From Archilochus colubris (Eukaryota; Chordata; Aves; Apodiformes; Trochilidae): a DNA stretch of 64,000 nucleotides. Below, piece after piece: positions 24,956 through 37,195 of this stretch. The translations under genes were made by a program, and so were the position numbers. The notes beneath the pieces were generated by a model. That model saw only the letters and a list, made by a program, of their open reading frames with translations, ran no database searches and was not told the origin of the DNA. The number at the start of each line of letters is the position of its first letter. The stretch's first letter is position 1. The stretch covers positions 168,847,400 through 168,911,399 of the forward strand of contig CM041083.1 of the NCBI GenBank assembly GCA_023079485.1. Direction: 5' to 3'.

Positions 24956-26944
24956 ACAACCATGCCTTTTGCCTATTTGTTCAGTATTACCCTTCCCCAA
25001 AAGCTGCTGCTGGCTTAAACCAATGAGGTGCTGAAAGGCACCTAAATTGGAGAAGGAGAGCTAACAGTATGAAGAGTTCAGGCATTTCTGCTGTACTGAA
25101 CATCTGCCCAAGATGTAACATGTGACGGATCTGATCCACTTGAATGCCTGCAGAAAAAAATCTTAGCTAAAAACCAACTTGAAAATCCTAACTTTAAAGC
25201 CTTTGCAAGGCAAGAGAGCACTTAAGAAGTTACAGTGGAGAACACTCATTCAATCCACAATTCAAAGTTAGGTAATAGTTTTAGGTTGCCAATTTTAATG
25301 CACTCTAAATGCAAGGGTTTGATTGGTGGTTGTTTTGTTGGGGTTTTTTTCATGCTTTGTTTTTTGAAGTCCCTCTGGCTATGGAATAATACCTTTTCTA
25401 ACCAATGCACTCCATACTGCACTCGGATTATTAGGTAAATGTATGTGCCTTACCACACTTACTGTAATTAAAATAATAAATACAGTAACTTGCAACTATG
25501 TAGGATAAGACAGAAAACTAATATTCCCATGCCGTTTGTACATTTTTCTTCTTACAGATCATCATATCTTAAATTTTATGTTCTAAAGTATTTGCATGGG
25601 AGGGGATTAAGAAGGGAGACTGTCTGGGTAACTTCAAACCAGTAAACACCGTTATTAAGAGAATATAAATTATTTCCTGACTTCTTATTAGACCAACAAT
25701 TCCCACTCTGGGGTTTCAAACAGTGACAAAACGTAAGACAAAGACCAATATGATTACTATAAAAAAGCAAAAAGATTTCTGTTAAGAGTGATCTGGAAAA
25801 GAAGTGGAGTCTGCAAAGGTCTCTCTGGAGAAGGCAGCGTCTGGACAAGGCAGTATTTCTCATTCCATAATGTCTGGGGAAATGTTCACTTTGAAGTTCA
25901 AGTCACTCTTGTATGAGCACACACCTGCTCCTGGGAGACACAGGCACTCACTGTTAATTAACTAGACACAGAATTCATGAGTGTTGTATGAAAAGACCTA
26001 CATAATCAGGGTATTCTGGAAAGTTTCAGAACCCCCACAAAGCAGGTGTAGAGAAATTCAAGCCTCACCTCTTCCTCTTTTCATCATTCAAGTTCCTGTG
26101 TCTTTTGCAGAACTAAATCAGGCATCAGAGGTGGCTGCTGCATGCATCCTTGTGCCACCCAGCCAAAGCCCCCACTGCAGGGCCCTTAGTCAGCCTGATC
26201 CCTCAGCTGCAGGGGGAAGCCAGGCAGCAGGGCTTGGGGGGTGGCAGATTTGTAACCAAATCCCTTGTCAAAGACACAAAACTGCTCAGTCACCTTGGAC
26301 TGAATTGTGTGCTTGAGTCTCTTGCAACAGAAAGCAGTGGCTTATAAACCTGGAGCCCTCTTTCCACCCTCCCCTCAGCTCTGCAGAACAAATAATACAG
26401 ATACTACAGCACCCAGGCTAATAAGGTTTTGATATGCAACTTGCCGGATCAGGAAATAATTGCTTTTGCTGTGCAGGTACCATCATATTCTATGTCTCTA
26501 TTCACACAGGCAGACATGCACATGCAAACATGTGCCCAGGCACACACATGCACTTGCCCTCTCCCTCAGGCAGTCTGAACAGGGCCTTTGCACGAGTTCA
26601 CCCATTTCTCCAAAAAGAGAAACCCTGACACTGTCATACACAGGAAAAGGGTCAAGTGGACATTCACCCACCTTTTAACCAACCCTTGGTTAACCCACCA
26701 AAATATGATTTTTCCTGACAAGTCCTCTAAATGTACCTACATTGGAAGAACCTCAAACACCTACGTAAAAAAGGAGCTTGGTTGCTCTTCCCCATTGTTG
26801 ATGGGAGGAAAGGTGGGCTGCATCTTGTGCATAGGATGGCTCTTCTCCACTGATGATAAGATAACAATATGAGCTAACTAAGGTCCTTCCTTAAGTCACT
26901 CATCTGACTTGCATAAATTATGAGTTGATCCAGGCCTCAATTCA

Positions 26945-27396
26945 TGGAGTCATAGAATAGGTTGGGTTGGAAAGGTCCTTTTTAAGACCATCTAGTACAA
27001 CCCCCCTGCCAGGGGCAGGCACATCTTCCACTAGATCAAGTTGCTCACAGTCTCATCTGACATGACCTTGAACATTTCCAAAGATGGGGCATCCACAACT
27101 TCTTTGGGCAACCTGTGCCAGTGTCTCGTCACTCTCATAGTAAAAATTTTCTTATGTCCTATCTAAATCTACCCTCTTTTAGTTTAAAACTGTTGCCCTT
27201 GACCTGTCACTACAAGCCCTGGTGAAAATTCTCTCTTTCATTATAAGCCCCCTCGATATACTGAAAGGCCACAGGGCCACAGTAAGGTCTCCCCAGAGCC
27301 TCCTCCTCACCAGGCTGAACAATCCCAACTCTATCAGCCTTTCTTCTCAAGAGAGGTGTTTCAGCCCTCTGACCATTTTTCGTTTAGGTATCTTGG
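26945..27396 (-). mobile_element. CR1 fragment, older subfamily
   Basis: This reverse-oriented CR1 begins at its tail with GTCATAGAATAGGTTGGGTT, followed by AGACCATCTAGTACAACCCC, CAAGTTGCTCACAG and TCCCCAGAGCCTCCTCCTC. It keeps the 3' UTR and the end of ORF2 with several stops. It belongs to a different, older subfamily from the copies at 9238 and 47818. Confidence 0.88.
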
Positions 27397-30300
27397 AAAA
27401 CAAGCACAGTGTGTAGCTAAAATCAAGCACTCCAGCCTTTCTTGCAGCACAACAGCTCCATCATGCAAGGAGCTCCTCAGCAGACACCAGCTCTGTTATG
27501 AAAATTTGCAAATTCCCATGGCAGCTAGAGAATAAAAGTATTTTACCTAAGTCTTCCATATTTTCCTCTCTAAGCAGGACATTCAACCAGTACAGAGTCA
27601 GAAGAAAAAACAAAACAACAAAACCCAAGAGAAAGCAGAGGTTAAAGTGGAAGATACCTATACTAGCACCACAAACAAGATAATGCAGGGAGAGCACTCT
27701 ACATATTGTCTAATCCATCCCTTCACTCAGCCTCCAACCTTTCTTCTTTTCTGTTGCTTAATACATGATCTGCTTCCATGAAGTCTCAGTTTCCACCCAA
27801 ACATGGTTTGCTGTGATCATAGATACAATAAATACCAGAATTATGGGTGGGTGGGGAAGAAAACCCAACACTACGCCCTTTTTCAAGATGTCACAGATTT
27901 CAAGCAGAGTTTCTTTCAGGTTTTACTATATGTTCGTCCCAGAGGATTGTGCCTTATTTGTAGCTTTCCTCCCTCAAACAAGACAGTGTTGAGAAAAATG
28001 GTGCTCAAAACTGACAGAAAAAAAAAAAATTAACAGAAGCATCCTGTCAGTATGACAGGCTTTCAGCATAGTTATGTTAGAAATGCAAAACCTGGTGCCT
28101 TTCACTGAGACAAAATGCAGAGCTTTGCCCTTGTGGTGGTGCCAGCTCCTGGCTCTGCAGAAACCCAGGGGGACCTGAAGCTGCTCCCTTGGGGCCAAGG
28201 CACTGCAGAGCTCTATAAGCAGTGCCCACCTCTGCAAGGGCAGCTCTTGGGCCAAGCAGAGGACCACCCCCTCCCTACCTCTCACACAGGATGCAATGCG
28301 TGGTGTTTTATAATCCAAGAGAAGTCAGGAGAGAAAAATCAAGCAAACAAACAAACAAAAATGAACAGCAAAACCCCTTACCCATCCAGTCTCACTGCCC
28401 CTACGTTTCTACCTTTCCCTGCCCCAAGGATGTGCTCTTCAGGCCGAAAGCCCCTAGTTTAAAGAGCATGTAGTACAGAAAATTCTTATCATACAGCAAA
28501 GATAGCTCTATTCTATGCTTGCTAGTCACTGAATAAACAGTTTAAGGGAAAAAAAAGGCAATATTCTAGGAGTTATGCTGTCACATAAGGAAGAAAGAAG
28601 CATCAAATCAGGCAAAAAGGCGGAAATTAATCTGCACAGTTTTAGTTCTAATATAACTGATGTACAGACTACTCAGTTCTCTAAAATCTGATGCTGGGTA
28701 AGATATTGTTAGAGTATTAGCTTCCACAAATTAACTATGTTGTAATAGCATGCATATCTTCAGAAATCTTAAGAGCTACTTAAAAACTGTTACATCTTTT
28801 GTAATAGAAGGTTTTATGTGGGTTTTTTTGTGCACTTATAGCAAGCTGTTTAACTGAAAGCCAGAGCTAAGAAGCACAGAGATCTGCAAGTGGATTAAAA
28901 TGGAAAAAAAAAACTATAATTTTAAAAAAACACTCCTAAGATCACAGAATCTTGCAATAAAAACTCACCGGGTCAAGTGATGTGGCAATTATTTCCGCAG
29001 AAAGATATTAATGAAATTGCATGACTTCACACTTAATCTGTCTGTTTCTCATATGAATTTAAAAACTCCTGCACTAGCAGCAGTGGCAAAAGAAACACTG
29101 GACCTCAGCTTCACTGCATTAGGGTAACGCCCATGGTTGCTCCTTCACAGCTCACGCTTCAAGAGTTCAAGTACAGCCTTCTGTTGAACTAATTAAATTC
29201 TGATCTGTACACTCAGGTATCTAAATGAGGGTCTCAGAAGAAGCTGGAGTAGACTCTGGAGAAGACAAGTTTGTTACACAATGGCCTCCCGAGGCAGACA
29301 GCAGAGTTGTCATCTCTGGGTGCATCTGCTCCCCTGCTCGTGGTTTAACTGACAGGAAGCAGAGCCAAAGATACCAAGACCCAGTGATGAGTGTTTCCTG
29401 CCTGCACTGCCACCTCTCCCCCACAGCCTGCTCGTCACCCAGCACGCCTGTCCTACTGCGTGGGGCATGGCCTCCCATGGAGGGGAGAAATGCTGTGACA
29501 CCTTCTAAAAGGAAATGAAAAAACAAAATTAAAAATGAATAAACCCACACGCCCAAAGCCAGCCAGCTGGCTGGATAAAAAGCAGTCAGGTGAAGAGTAT
29601 TGGAATGGGACCCCAGAAGGACTCCAAAGAAGGGTGTATAAAAACACTGGTGGGTATGTTCTCACCCAATGCATCCCAGGACAGTATGCAAGCCAGGTCT
29701 GGAAGTTTTAGAGTCTCACCAACAAGAAACCAAGTTTCTTGACATAACAGGTGAAGAAGCAAATAAACAGAAGCTTCAGAACTGAACCACAGCCAGTGGT
29801 AGAAACCACACTGCCAAATATGGCACCAGCAGGTCTACCTAAATTGGACCACCCTGACCTAGAAAAGGGCAAAGATGAGATTATTTCTGGGGCTTTTCTT
29901 ACACTAACACCTACAGTAACACCTGCTAGTCCACCACAAAATTGAAATGCTGAAGAAGCATTTAGTACCACCAGGATAAGCACAAGAATATATGTAGCTT
30001 AAGCAAGCAAAGAGCCAACAGCTACACAAAGCAAAATTTCAGTGAAAAGCAGAAACTCCAGCACAGATATAATTTCTACAGTATTTGTACATGAAGCTGT
30101 ATGATACACTCAGCACCCTAAGTATAATTCTGCTCAGTCTTACCTTATCCAATAGTGTCACCTGTCAGAAAAGATCATCTCCTTAGCTAGACTAAAAACT
30201 ATATTTCCAGGTAGGATGAAAAATTAGATGGCCTTGCATCCTTCCTTCACCAGTGGCCAACAGATGGTAAAAACTGAGGCAAACCAATTTTTGAGTTTTA

Positions 30301-31377
30301 TCTGCAGGGCTGCTAACTACAGCAACAGAAGGCACATCTCTCATGTAACTGAGCTGGGAAATGCATAAACCATTAGAGATCTAGTAGATTTAACACTATA
30401 ATCTACTACTATATTCTGTTTTCTGCATAAATTTGAAAGTAGTAAAAAAAGTCTTCATTAGATTTCATGGACTTTCAGGCACATTTTACCTTTATGGAAC
30501 AAGACTCTCCATCCTAACATGCTCTCCATTACCATCCCAGAAGAGCTGAGAATAAAATCACATTCACATGGTGAGTGGGACTGTCAGCAGAATGGCCATC
30601 TGCAAGGCCAGTGGTCTGCAATTTCTTTAAAATGACCAGGCTCCAAACTCATTTCTGACTAGAAACCTATTTTGTAACTAGGTTCCTCCAACAGAGTGTG
30701 CTTTGTCTCCAGCTTTCACGTGGTCCCATCTGAGCTCTGTGACCATCTGGGTTAACCTCAAGAACTGCAGCTGACCAGCACTTCAAACGACAAGACTGTG
30801 TCCCTCCATGTCACTGGACACTTGACCCCTTCATGCCTTGAAGGTCAGAACAAAAGCCTTAAACTAGGATCTATCAGAAGTAAGAGAAACCTTCTTCTAG
30901 CAGAAGTTTGCTTCTCCAGCATTTCTGACATCCACTTAAGACACAAGTCCAGCCCTTGCCAAATACTCAAGTGATCCCAAGCAGTCAGAAAATTAAAAAA
31001 AGATACAAAGTAATGATTGCTCAAAAGCCCTTCTGAACAAAAAAGCCTTGCAGCATGATCTGAACCTTACTAAGTTTTGTTGGCTTGGCAAAAGGACTTA
31101 GAAGAAAGATGGAAAAAAAAAAAGTCTTTTCCATCTCAGATTCCAACAATACTATGTAGCCAACAGCACTTTGTAGAATTGCTTCTTAGTTTGTAAGTCA
31201 CGTTGGTAATATCTTGCAACATGTACTGGCAGTATTCTAATGTTTTCCTAAGAGAACTGGGGTGACAGATGCTGACATAGAAATCAGTTACTCTCGAGCA
31301 AGATATACTTTTTAACCCTGAGAGTTCCTGTGTCCTGCTAATGAACTACAGATTTTATTACAGCAAGTATTTCAAAA

Positions 31378-31542
31378 TTCATAGAATGGTTTGGGTTGGA
31401 AGGGACCTTAAAGATCATCAAATTCCAATCCTCCCTGCATGGGCAGGGACACCTCCCACTACACCAGGTTGCTCAAGGCCCCATCCAACCTGGCCTTGAA
31501 CACTGCCAGGGATGGAGCAGCCACAGCTTCCCTAGGCAATCT
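31378..31542 (-). mobile_element. Short CR1 3'-end fragment
   Basis: This reverse-oriented CR1 tail (CATAGAATGGTTTGGGTTGG) runs through GACACCTCCCACTACACCAG to CAGCCACAGCTTCCCTAGG and is then cut short. It is related to the plus-strand copy at 52415. There is no coding content beyond a few ORF2 terminal codons. Confidence 0.9.
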
Positions 31543-32876
31543 CACCCATATTTATCATTACGGTGCATTACTATTTTATTAGCTCTAACCATAACACAAA
31601 AAAAGTTATATTTTCAAGCATAATAACCTCTATTATATTGTTGAGACACGGTTAAATTAGCTAAAAAAATCAATGTAACATAAGCACAGGGTAAAATAAA
31701 GTTGGAGGAGTTCTTTCATAAATGATTTTGAGGGACCTTAAGACTGGCTAACTTTTCAAGCTCTGTATATACTTTGAACAAAACTAGAAAGGTAAATGTC
31801 GTGGTCTTTATATTTATAAAAGCAAAACAAAAATCAGCATGTCTCAGTTCTTTTCAAATTGGCAATTGATTCCTCAGAGTTGCTGCTGCCTGGTATCAGC
31901 AAGGCAGAGGCGCTGCCTCCTGCATTTCTTCCTCCTGCTCGGCTGCAGCTTAGAGGGGAGGAGTGGTCTCCACAGAACTGCTTTTCCTGCAGAACAGCTC
32001 TGAGTCAACTTCTCTCATGCCTCTGCAACTCACAGCCCCGCCGCCTCTGCTCCTGGTGTGCTTTTTGGGGAGGTGGGAGGGAATCACACCTCTCACCAAA
32101 GTGCTGTGCAGAAAGAGGAGCTCAAGTGAAGCCTATCTGATCAACACCCACTGACCAGGCAGCTCAGACAGCAAGAAAGAAAGAAACTGCCTTCATCGAT
32201 TTCTAGTTGGTTTAAGCAGCTTCAGCAGAGATCAACGTGATTTTTTAATCCTACAGGGTCCCTTTAATACACACCCCAAATAAGACATTTTCCAGATAAC
32301 CAAAGAATTTTTTACAGTGTTGACTTACCAAGCAGAGCACAATAACCAGCTATTCTGTTTGCACTACAAGGCAGTACAGTGCAATGAGTTAATAATTTAT
32401 CACGGCATTGCTCTTGGCAACTGACCATAATCAGCTTTTTAAATTCTTCCTCATTCTTACATTTTTAGCCTCAGCAAAAATATGGCATCCTTAGAGCTTC
32501 AGCTTTATCTAAACATTTTGTAGCTGAGGTAAGAGGTTTAATCTTCCCAAACACCTGCTTTGTTCCTATATTGTTTCAGGCTCAGAGCATAAGTCATAAT
32601 TTCATTTCAATAACCTGATTTAGCACACAGGAATAACTAGAATATTTCCAAACAAAGGAAAAAGTTAACATTCTTTCAGCAGTGCAGTTCTCATTCCTGC
32701 ATTTCCTTTGCCTTCTTCTCCCAGAAGGAAGAAGAACAAAGAAGCCCAAAAGTTTCCCTCCACCAAAAGCTTTTATGTGCAGGTACCGCCTATCTAACAA
32801 GCAAACACCTTTTTCCTGGTTTCACATTATTGAAACTTATACCTCTACAGAATTTTGGGTTACACATAATTTACTA

Positions 32877-33152
32877 TAGAATCATAGAATCATAGAACTG
32901 GCTGGGTTGGAAGGGACCTCAGAGATCATCAAGTCCAACTCTTGATCCACTACCACTGCAGTTACCAGCCCATGGCACTGAGTGCCACATTCAGTCTCTT
33001 TTTAAATATCTCCAGGGATGGAGAATCCACTACTTCCCTGGGCAGCCCATTCCAATGCCTGATCACTCTCTCTGTAAAGAAATTCTTTCTAATATCTAAC
33101 CTAAACTTTCCCTGGCACAACTTAAGACCATGCCCTCTTGTCTTGTTGAACT
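32877..33152 (-). mobile_element. CR1 3'-end fragment with repeated ATAGAATC tail
   Basis: This reverse-oriented CR1 has a tail that repeats the 8-bp ATAGAATC/ATAGAATC/ATAGAACT unit typical of the CR1 terminus, followed by GGCTGGGTTGGAAGGGACC. It ends near the CTTGTCTTGTTGAAC segment. It belongs to the same young subfamily as the copies at 9238, 47818, 52737 and 57876. Confidence 0.93.
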
Positions 33153-34298
33153 TTTCCTCTCTATCAGAAACACCTAGATGTGGTGTTCAGACAACTCATT
33201 TGTAAAACAAGTTTTTAAGAGAGTTTAGATGCAAGGTGTAGAGTTAGCTGTCCCATCACCGAAACTCTGGCTGTGGGAAATGGTCCTCTTAGAGGGACAA
33301 CTGTGAAACTTTGTCCTCCCCCTTTATTTCTCAACCACAAATCTTAAGAAGTCCACAGCTCCACAACTCCAAAATCAATTCCTAACCTGGTTCAGTCAGC
33401 CAGCCTGGTAACTTCCCACGGCATGGACATCTGACTTGGTAACTTGGCTGAACCAGATAAGGGGTTGCTCGCACAAACAGTTCAGACTGCAGGAGGGAGG
33501 GGAGGGCAATAAAACACTTGGGAAAAAACTGTGCTGTCAGTAAGGGGAAAAAAAAAATAAATAAAAGGTGGCACCCCTCAAGCAGCACTGAGGTAACTGG
33601 ATAATAATGCCATTGACACAGAAACATCTAGGATCTAGGTCTGATCATGCCCACCGCTAACTGCTTCCTATGCTCACAAAAGAAAGTATGTCTAGAGCTT
33701 AAATTGCAACTTCAGCTCAACATGTGCTGTTTACTATTAAGTCAAGAACCTAAGAGCCAAGTAAGGCCCTGGGCAGATGCTAAATGAGCCATTTAAGGCT
33801 TTACAACCCACCACCCCCAAGACAGTACATTATCGAAGCAAAACTTGCGAGGTCCAAACCTTCCTCTGTGCTTCAGGGCACATCCAGGTAAACCACCTGT
33901 GTGTGGGTTTAACAGGATGTGCCACCAAGCAACTGGCATGGTACGTACACAACCTTCACTTAGAAGTGAAAAGGAGCAGCTGGGGTGAGGCTGAAGAAAC
34001 TTCGGTGTGCAGGCAAACTGGGTAAGCACATGGTGTGTGGAGATGGCAAGAACAGCACCGAGGTTCTAGCCTCATTCACCCATCAAGCTAACAAATACCA
34101 GGCTTCATCAAAACAGACACTGTAACACTTTCTTCCAAGGCAGGCAGACCCTGTTGGAAAGCAAGTTCTCTCCACACTCTTCTTTCTTCCCCAATTTCAC
34201 CCCATCTAGAGATCCTCATGCAAGGCAGCAAAAATGAAACTACAAAACTTCCCATTGGTATAATTTATTTTTTTCCCCAGACATGCTGCATCCATGCT

Positions 34299-34315
34299 GT
34301 ATGTATGTATGTATG
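34299..34315 (+). repeat. (TGTA)n microsatellite
   Basis: About four copies of GTAT/TGTA occur in intronic sequence. Confidence 0.8.
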
Positions 34316-37144
34316 AATCAATGGTTCTGGGTCTTCTACCAGGGCAGCAGCTGTTTTACCCAGCTAGTTATTTGCTACTAGTATCTGGCACTGTCTCTCC
34401 TCTCAAGTGCACACATTTTAAAAACACAGCGTGCCAATAAAATGTTGCCACAGCTCTTTTGTTTACTAAACCTGGCAGTACAAATTAACCAAACGCTTCC
34501 TAAGTCCACCTGAAGGCAGGGTTCTGGTGAGAGAAACTTCAAACGTTACAAACATCAGAATCAAGACACAAAATGTACCCTTTCTAACAACATAGCTTCA
34601 AAACTATTAAATGTTTTCTGCAAACGTCCCTATTATTTTTAAACAAAACATTTGTAAGACCAAGCTCTTATCATGTAGCTTGGCAAACATTTCCTGACAT
34701 TTCTTACTGTTGAGAATTATTTCCAGTCCATTACCACTGAAACAACATTTAATACAGCTCATTTGAAGGACGGTATTAAAAGACAATTAGCTTTTTAAAA
34801 TATCAAATGGTAAAATGTTGTAATACATCAAGCATTCGTAATTAGATCTTTCTCATTCTTTCAGAATTGCACATTTAGAAAAACACTAGGAAAATATAAG
34901 AACTAAGTTTTCTTAAGAAATCTCTCGGATGCCCATCTTCAATTAAATAATCTAAATGAATGGCTTTCTATATTGCAGCCCCCTTAGAAAAAAAAAAATA
35001 TTTCAATCAGTTGCCTCAAAAGCAATGCATTCCATTGTTGCTTTTAGCCAAGACTAAAAAAACTGTTGGATTTTTTTTAAAAAGAAAAGGGTCAGTATTT
35101 TTTAGAATGCCAAAAGCCATCCCTAGCAGTCAAACTTGAGACTGTTTCTCAACACATAAAGTTTCATTTTCATTCATGTGCCTAAACCACCTTTGGAAAG
35201 ACAAAAAGCCCCGAAAGAGGCACTTCCTCTCTACAGTTCTTTCTTTTCTCTTTTTGAAATAAACAAATGTTGCTTGTTTTTTTGAAAGACAACAGGACAG
35301 CAGCCTCTCAGTTGTACACCACCAAGGACACCTGGAGCCCCTTGCTGGTCTCACAGAGCTCTTGGTACATTGGTTTGAAGGAACTGGGAGATGGGGAAGT
35401 AAATTACTGCAATTTGAGCAGCTGTGCCACCCTTCACACTGCACACCACATAAGCTTCATAATTATTTTCTTGTTGACACCCAATGCCTTCATTCCCATG
35501 CTTAATTTACAGGCTCCGTGGAAAATCCCAAATAGCTGCAGAGAGTAAACAGTTCACAGAGGCTCTGTGAGAGCAAGAGAAATAATAGGACAAAACAGCA
35601 AACATACCAAGAGAACAGGAGTGGATAACATCATCGCCACCTCTGAGGACAACATCAGGCCACATTCTGCCTTCAGCAGACAACACACAAGGCCTGATGC
35701 CTTCGAGACACAGCTTCCATGAAAGCTCTTCCTTGAAGGGTCATCTCCCGGTCAGAAAGACAGCCTCCACTAAAAGCAAACGTTGCCATCACATCCTTGC
35801 AAAACTATTTTTGTTAGCTTCAAAATTATCTAGTGCAGCACATGTAGCACACAGAGAGAGCAGAAATTTAACAGTATCCTTCTTAATTTGCTTTTAACTT
35901 GAAATCGAGTCTGGTTGGAAGAGCAAGTTAAACATTAATTTTCTGACAGTGTTGAGCCCTGGACATCACAAGTTGTTACTGTAGTTTCACAATCACATTT
36001 TGTTGTTTCTTTCCTTAGCTGCAGTATAAAACCAAATAAACACCAAGATAGCCAGCAACTGCAGGACAGCAGAAGTGCCTTGATATGAAGCTCATAAAAA
36101 CAAGGTAGCTTTCTCCTAACCTGCCAGCTTTATTAATTCTGTCAATGGCTCCCATGAAAAACACAAGTAACTCTAGAGGAACATACTGCATGGCAGAAAA
36201 GTAGAAGAAGCAACAATATTTATGGACATGTTTTTTTCTTTCAGCCACAGACAACAGTTTGAATCAACCAGGCTCACCCCTTTCTTTCACTTCTGAAACC
36301 AGTCTTGTGTGGCATGGTATTTATACTGAGCTCACTTAAGAAGTCAAACCACTACCATGCAAGAAGGTAAAGCAAATGGGGAAGGAGCTCCCAAATGAGG
36401 CAATGAGACCGTTAGTACAGTAACAATAACCATGCAAGAAGCACAAAACATTCCCCTCAAAATAAAAAATGTATTTGGTATATTCACATAGAAATGTTGA
36501 CAATGTGTTAAATATAGGGTGCTCTAGAAATAGACTAGAATGTCTTATTATAGAAGCAGAGAGTGGCATTCAATCCATCTAAAACCAATTCTTTCCCACA
36601 GTTTCAAACCTATGTATTTAGGATTCTTATTCCTAGCAAATTATCTTAATGGTAGTACCTTTTCTGCCAGTACAGAAAGAAATAATTTTTACATCCAAGT
36701 TTGAGACTGGGAAGTTCTTTCTAGGCTAACAAAAAGGCTATCATTTTCACATTCAAACCTAAACTCAGTATGAAGTCACAAGTGACTCAAGATTACCAAT
36801 CTCTTTAAGGACAAAGAAATGACCTGAGCTCTAGACATTTGATTCATCACTGAAGATAGCTGGTAGGTAGTTAAGGCCCAGAGCACATCAAGGTAAGAAT
36901 GCATAAACTTTGGTCCCTATCTAATGGGATCCTTTTAGCACAAAGGCTGACACAGTAGGATGCTTTGGCAGGCCCATATTGAAGAAATAATCACTTTTAC
37001 CTCTACACAGATCAGCCTACTCAAGTCAGGAGAGTGAGAATGGTCTAGAGCCTTTCACATGATTGCTGCAGTGTTTTGATAAGCAAAGTACCTCTAATTT
37101 AAGTATGTATAGTCTCTGGCAACTACTTTTATCTATAAAGAAAC

Positions 37145-37195
37145 GTTTAAAGAAGATTTAAGAAAGCAACATTTAAAAAAGATTTAAGAAAGAAA
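37145..37195 (+). repeat. Short tandem duplication, period about 26 bp
   Basis: The unit TTTAAAGAAGATTTAAGAAAG occurs twice in a row with small changes (second copy TTTAAAAAAGATTTAAGAAAG). Confidence 0.75.

Noticed and set aside
27974..28318. 114-residue minus-strand frame in a GC-richer patch
   Set aside because: It has no identifiable domain, and no splice signals place it in ELF1. It is treated as chance.
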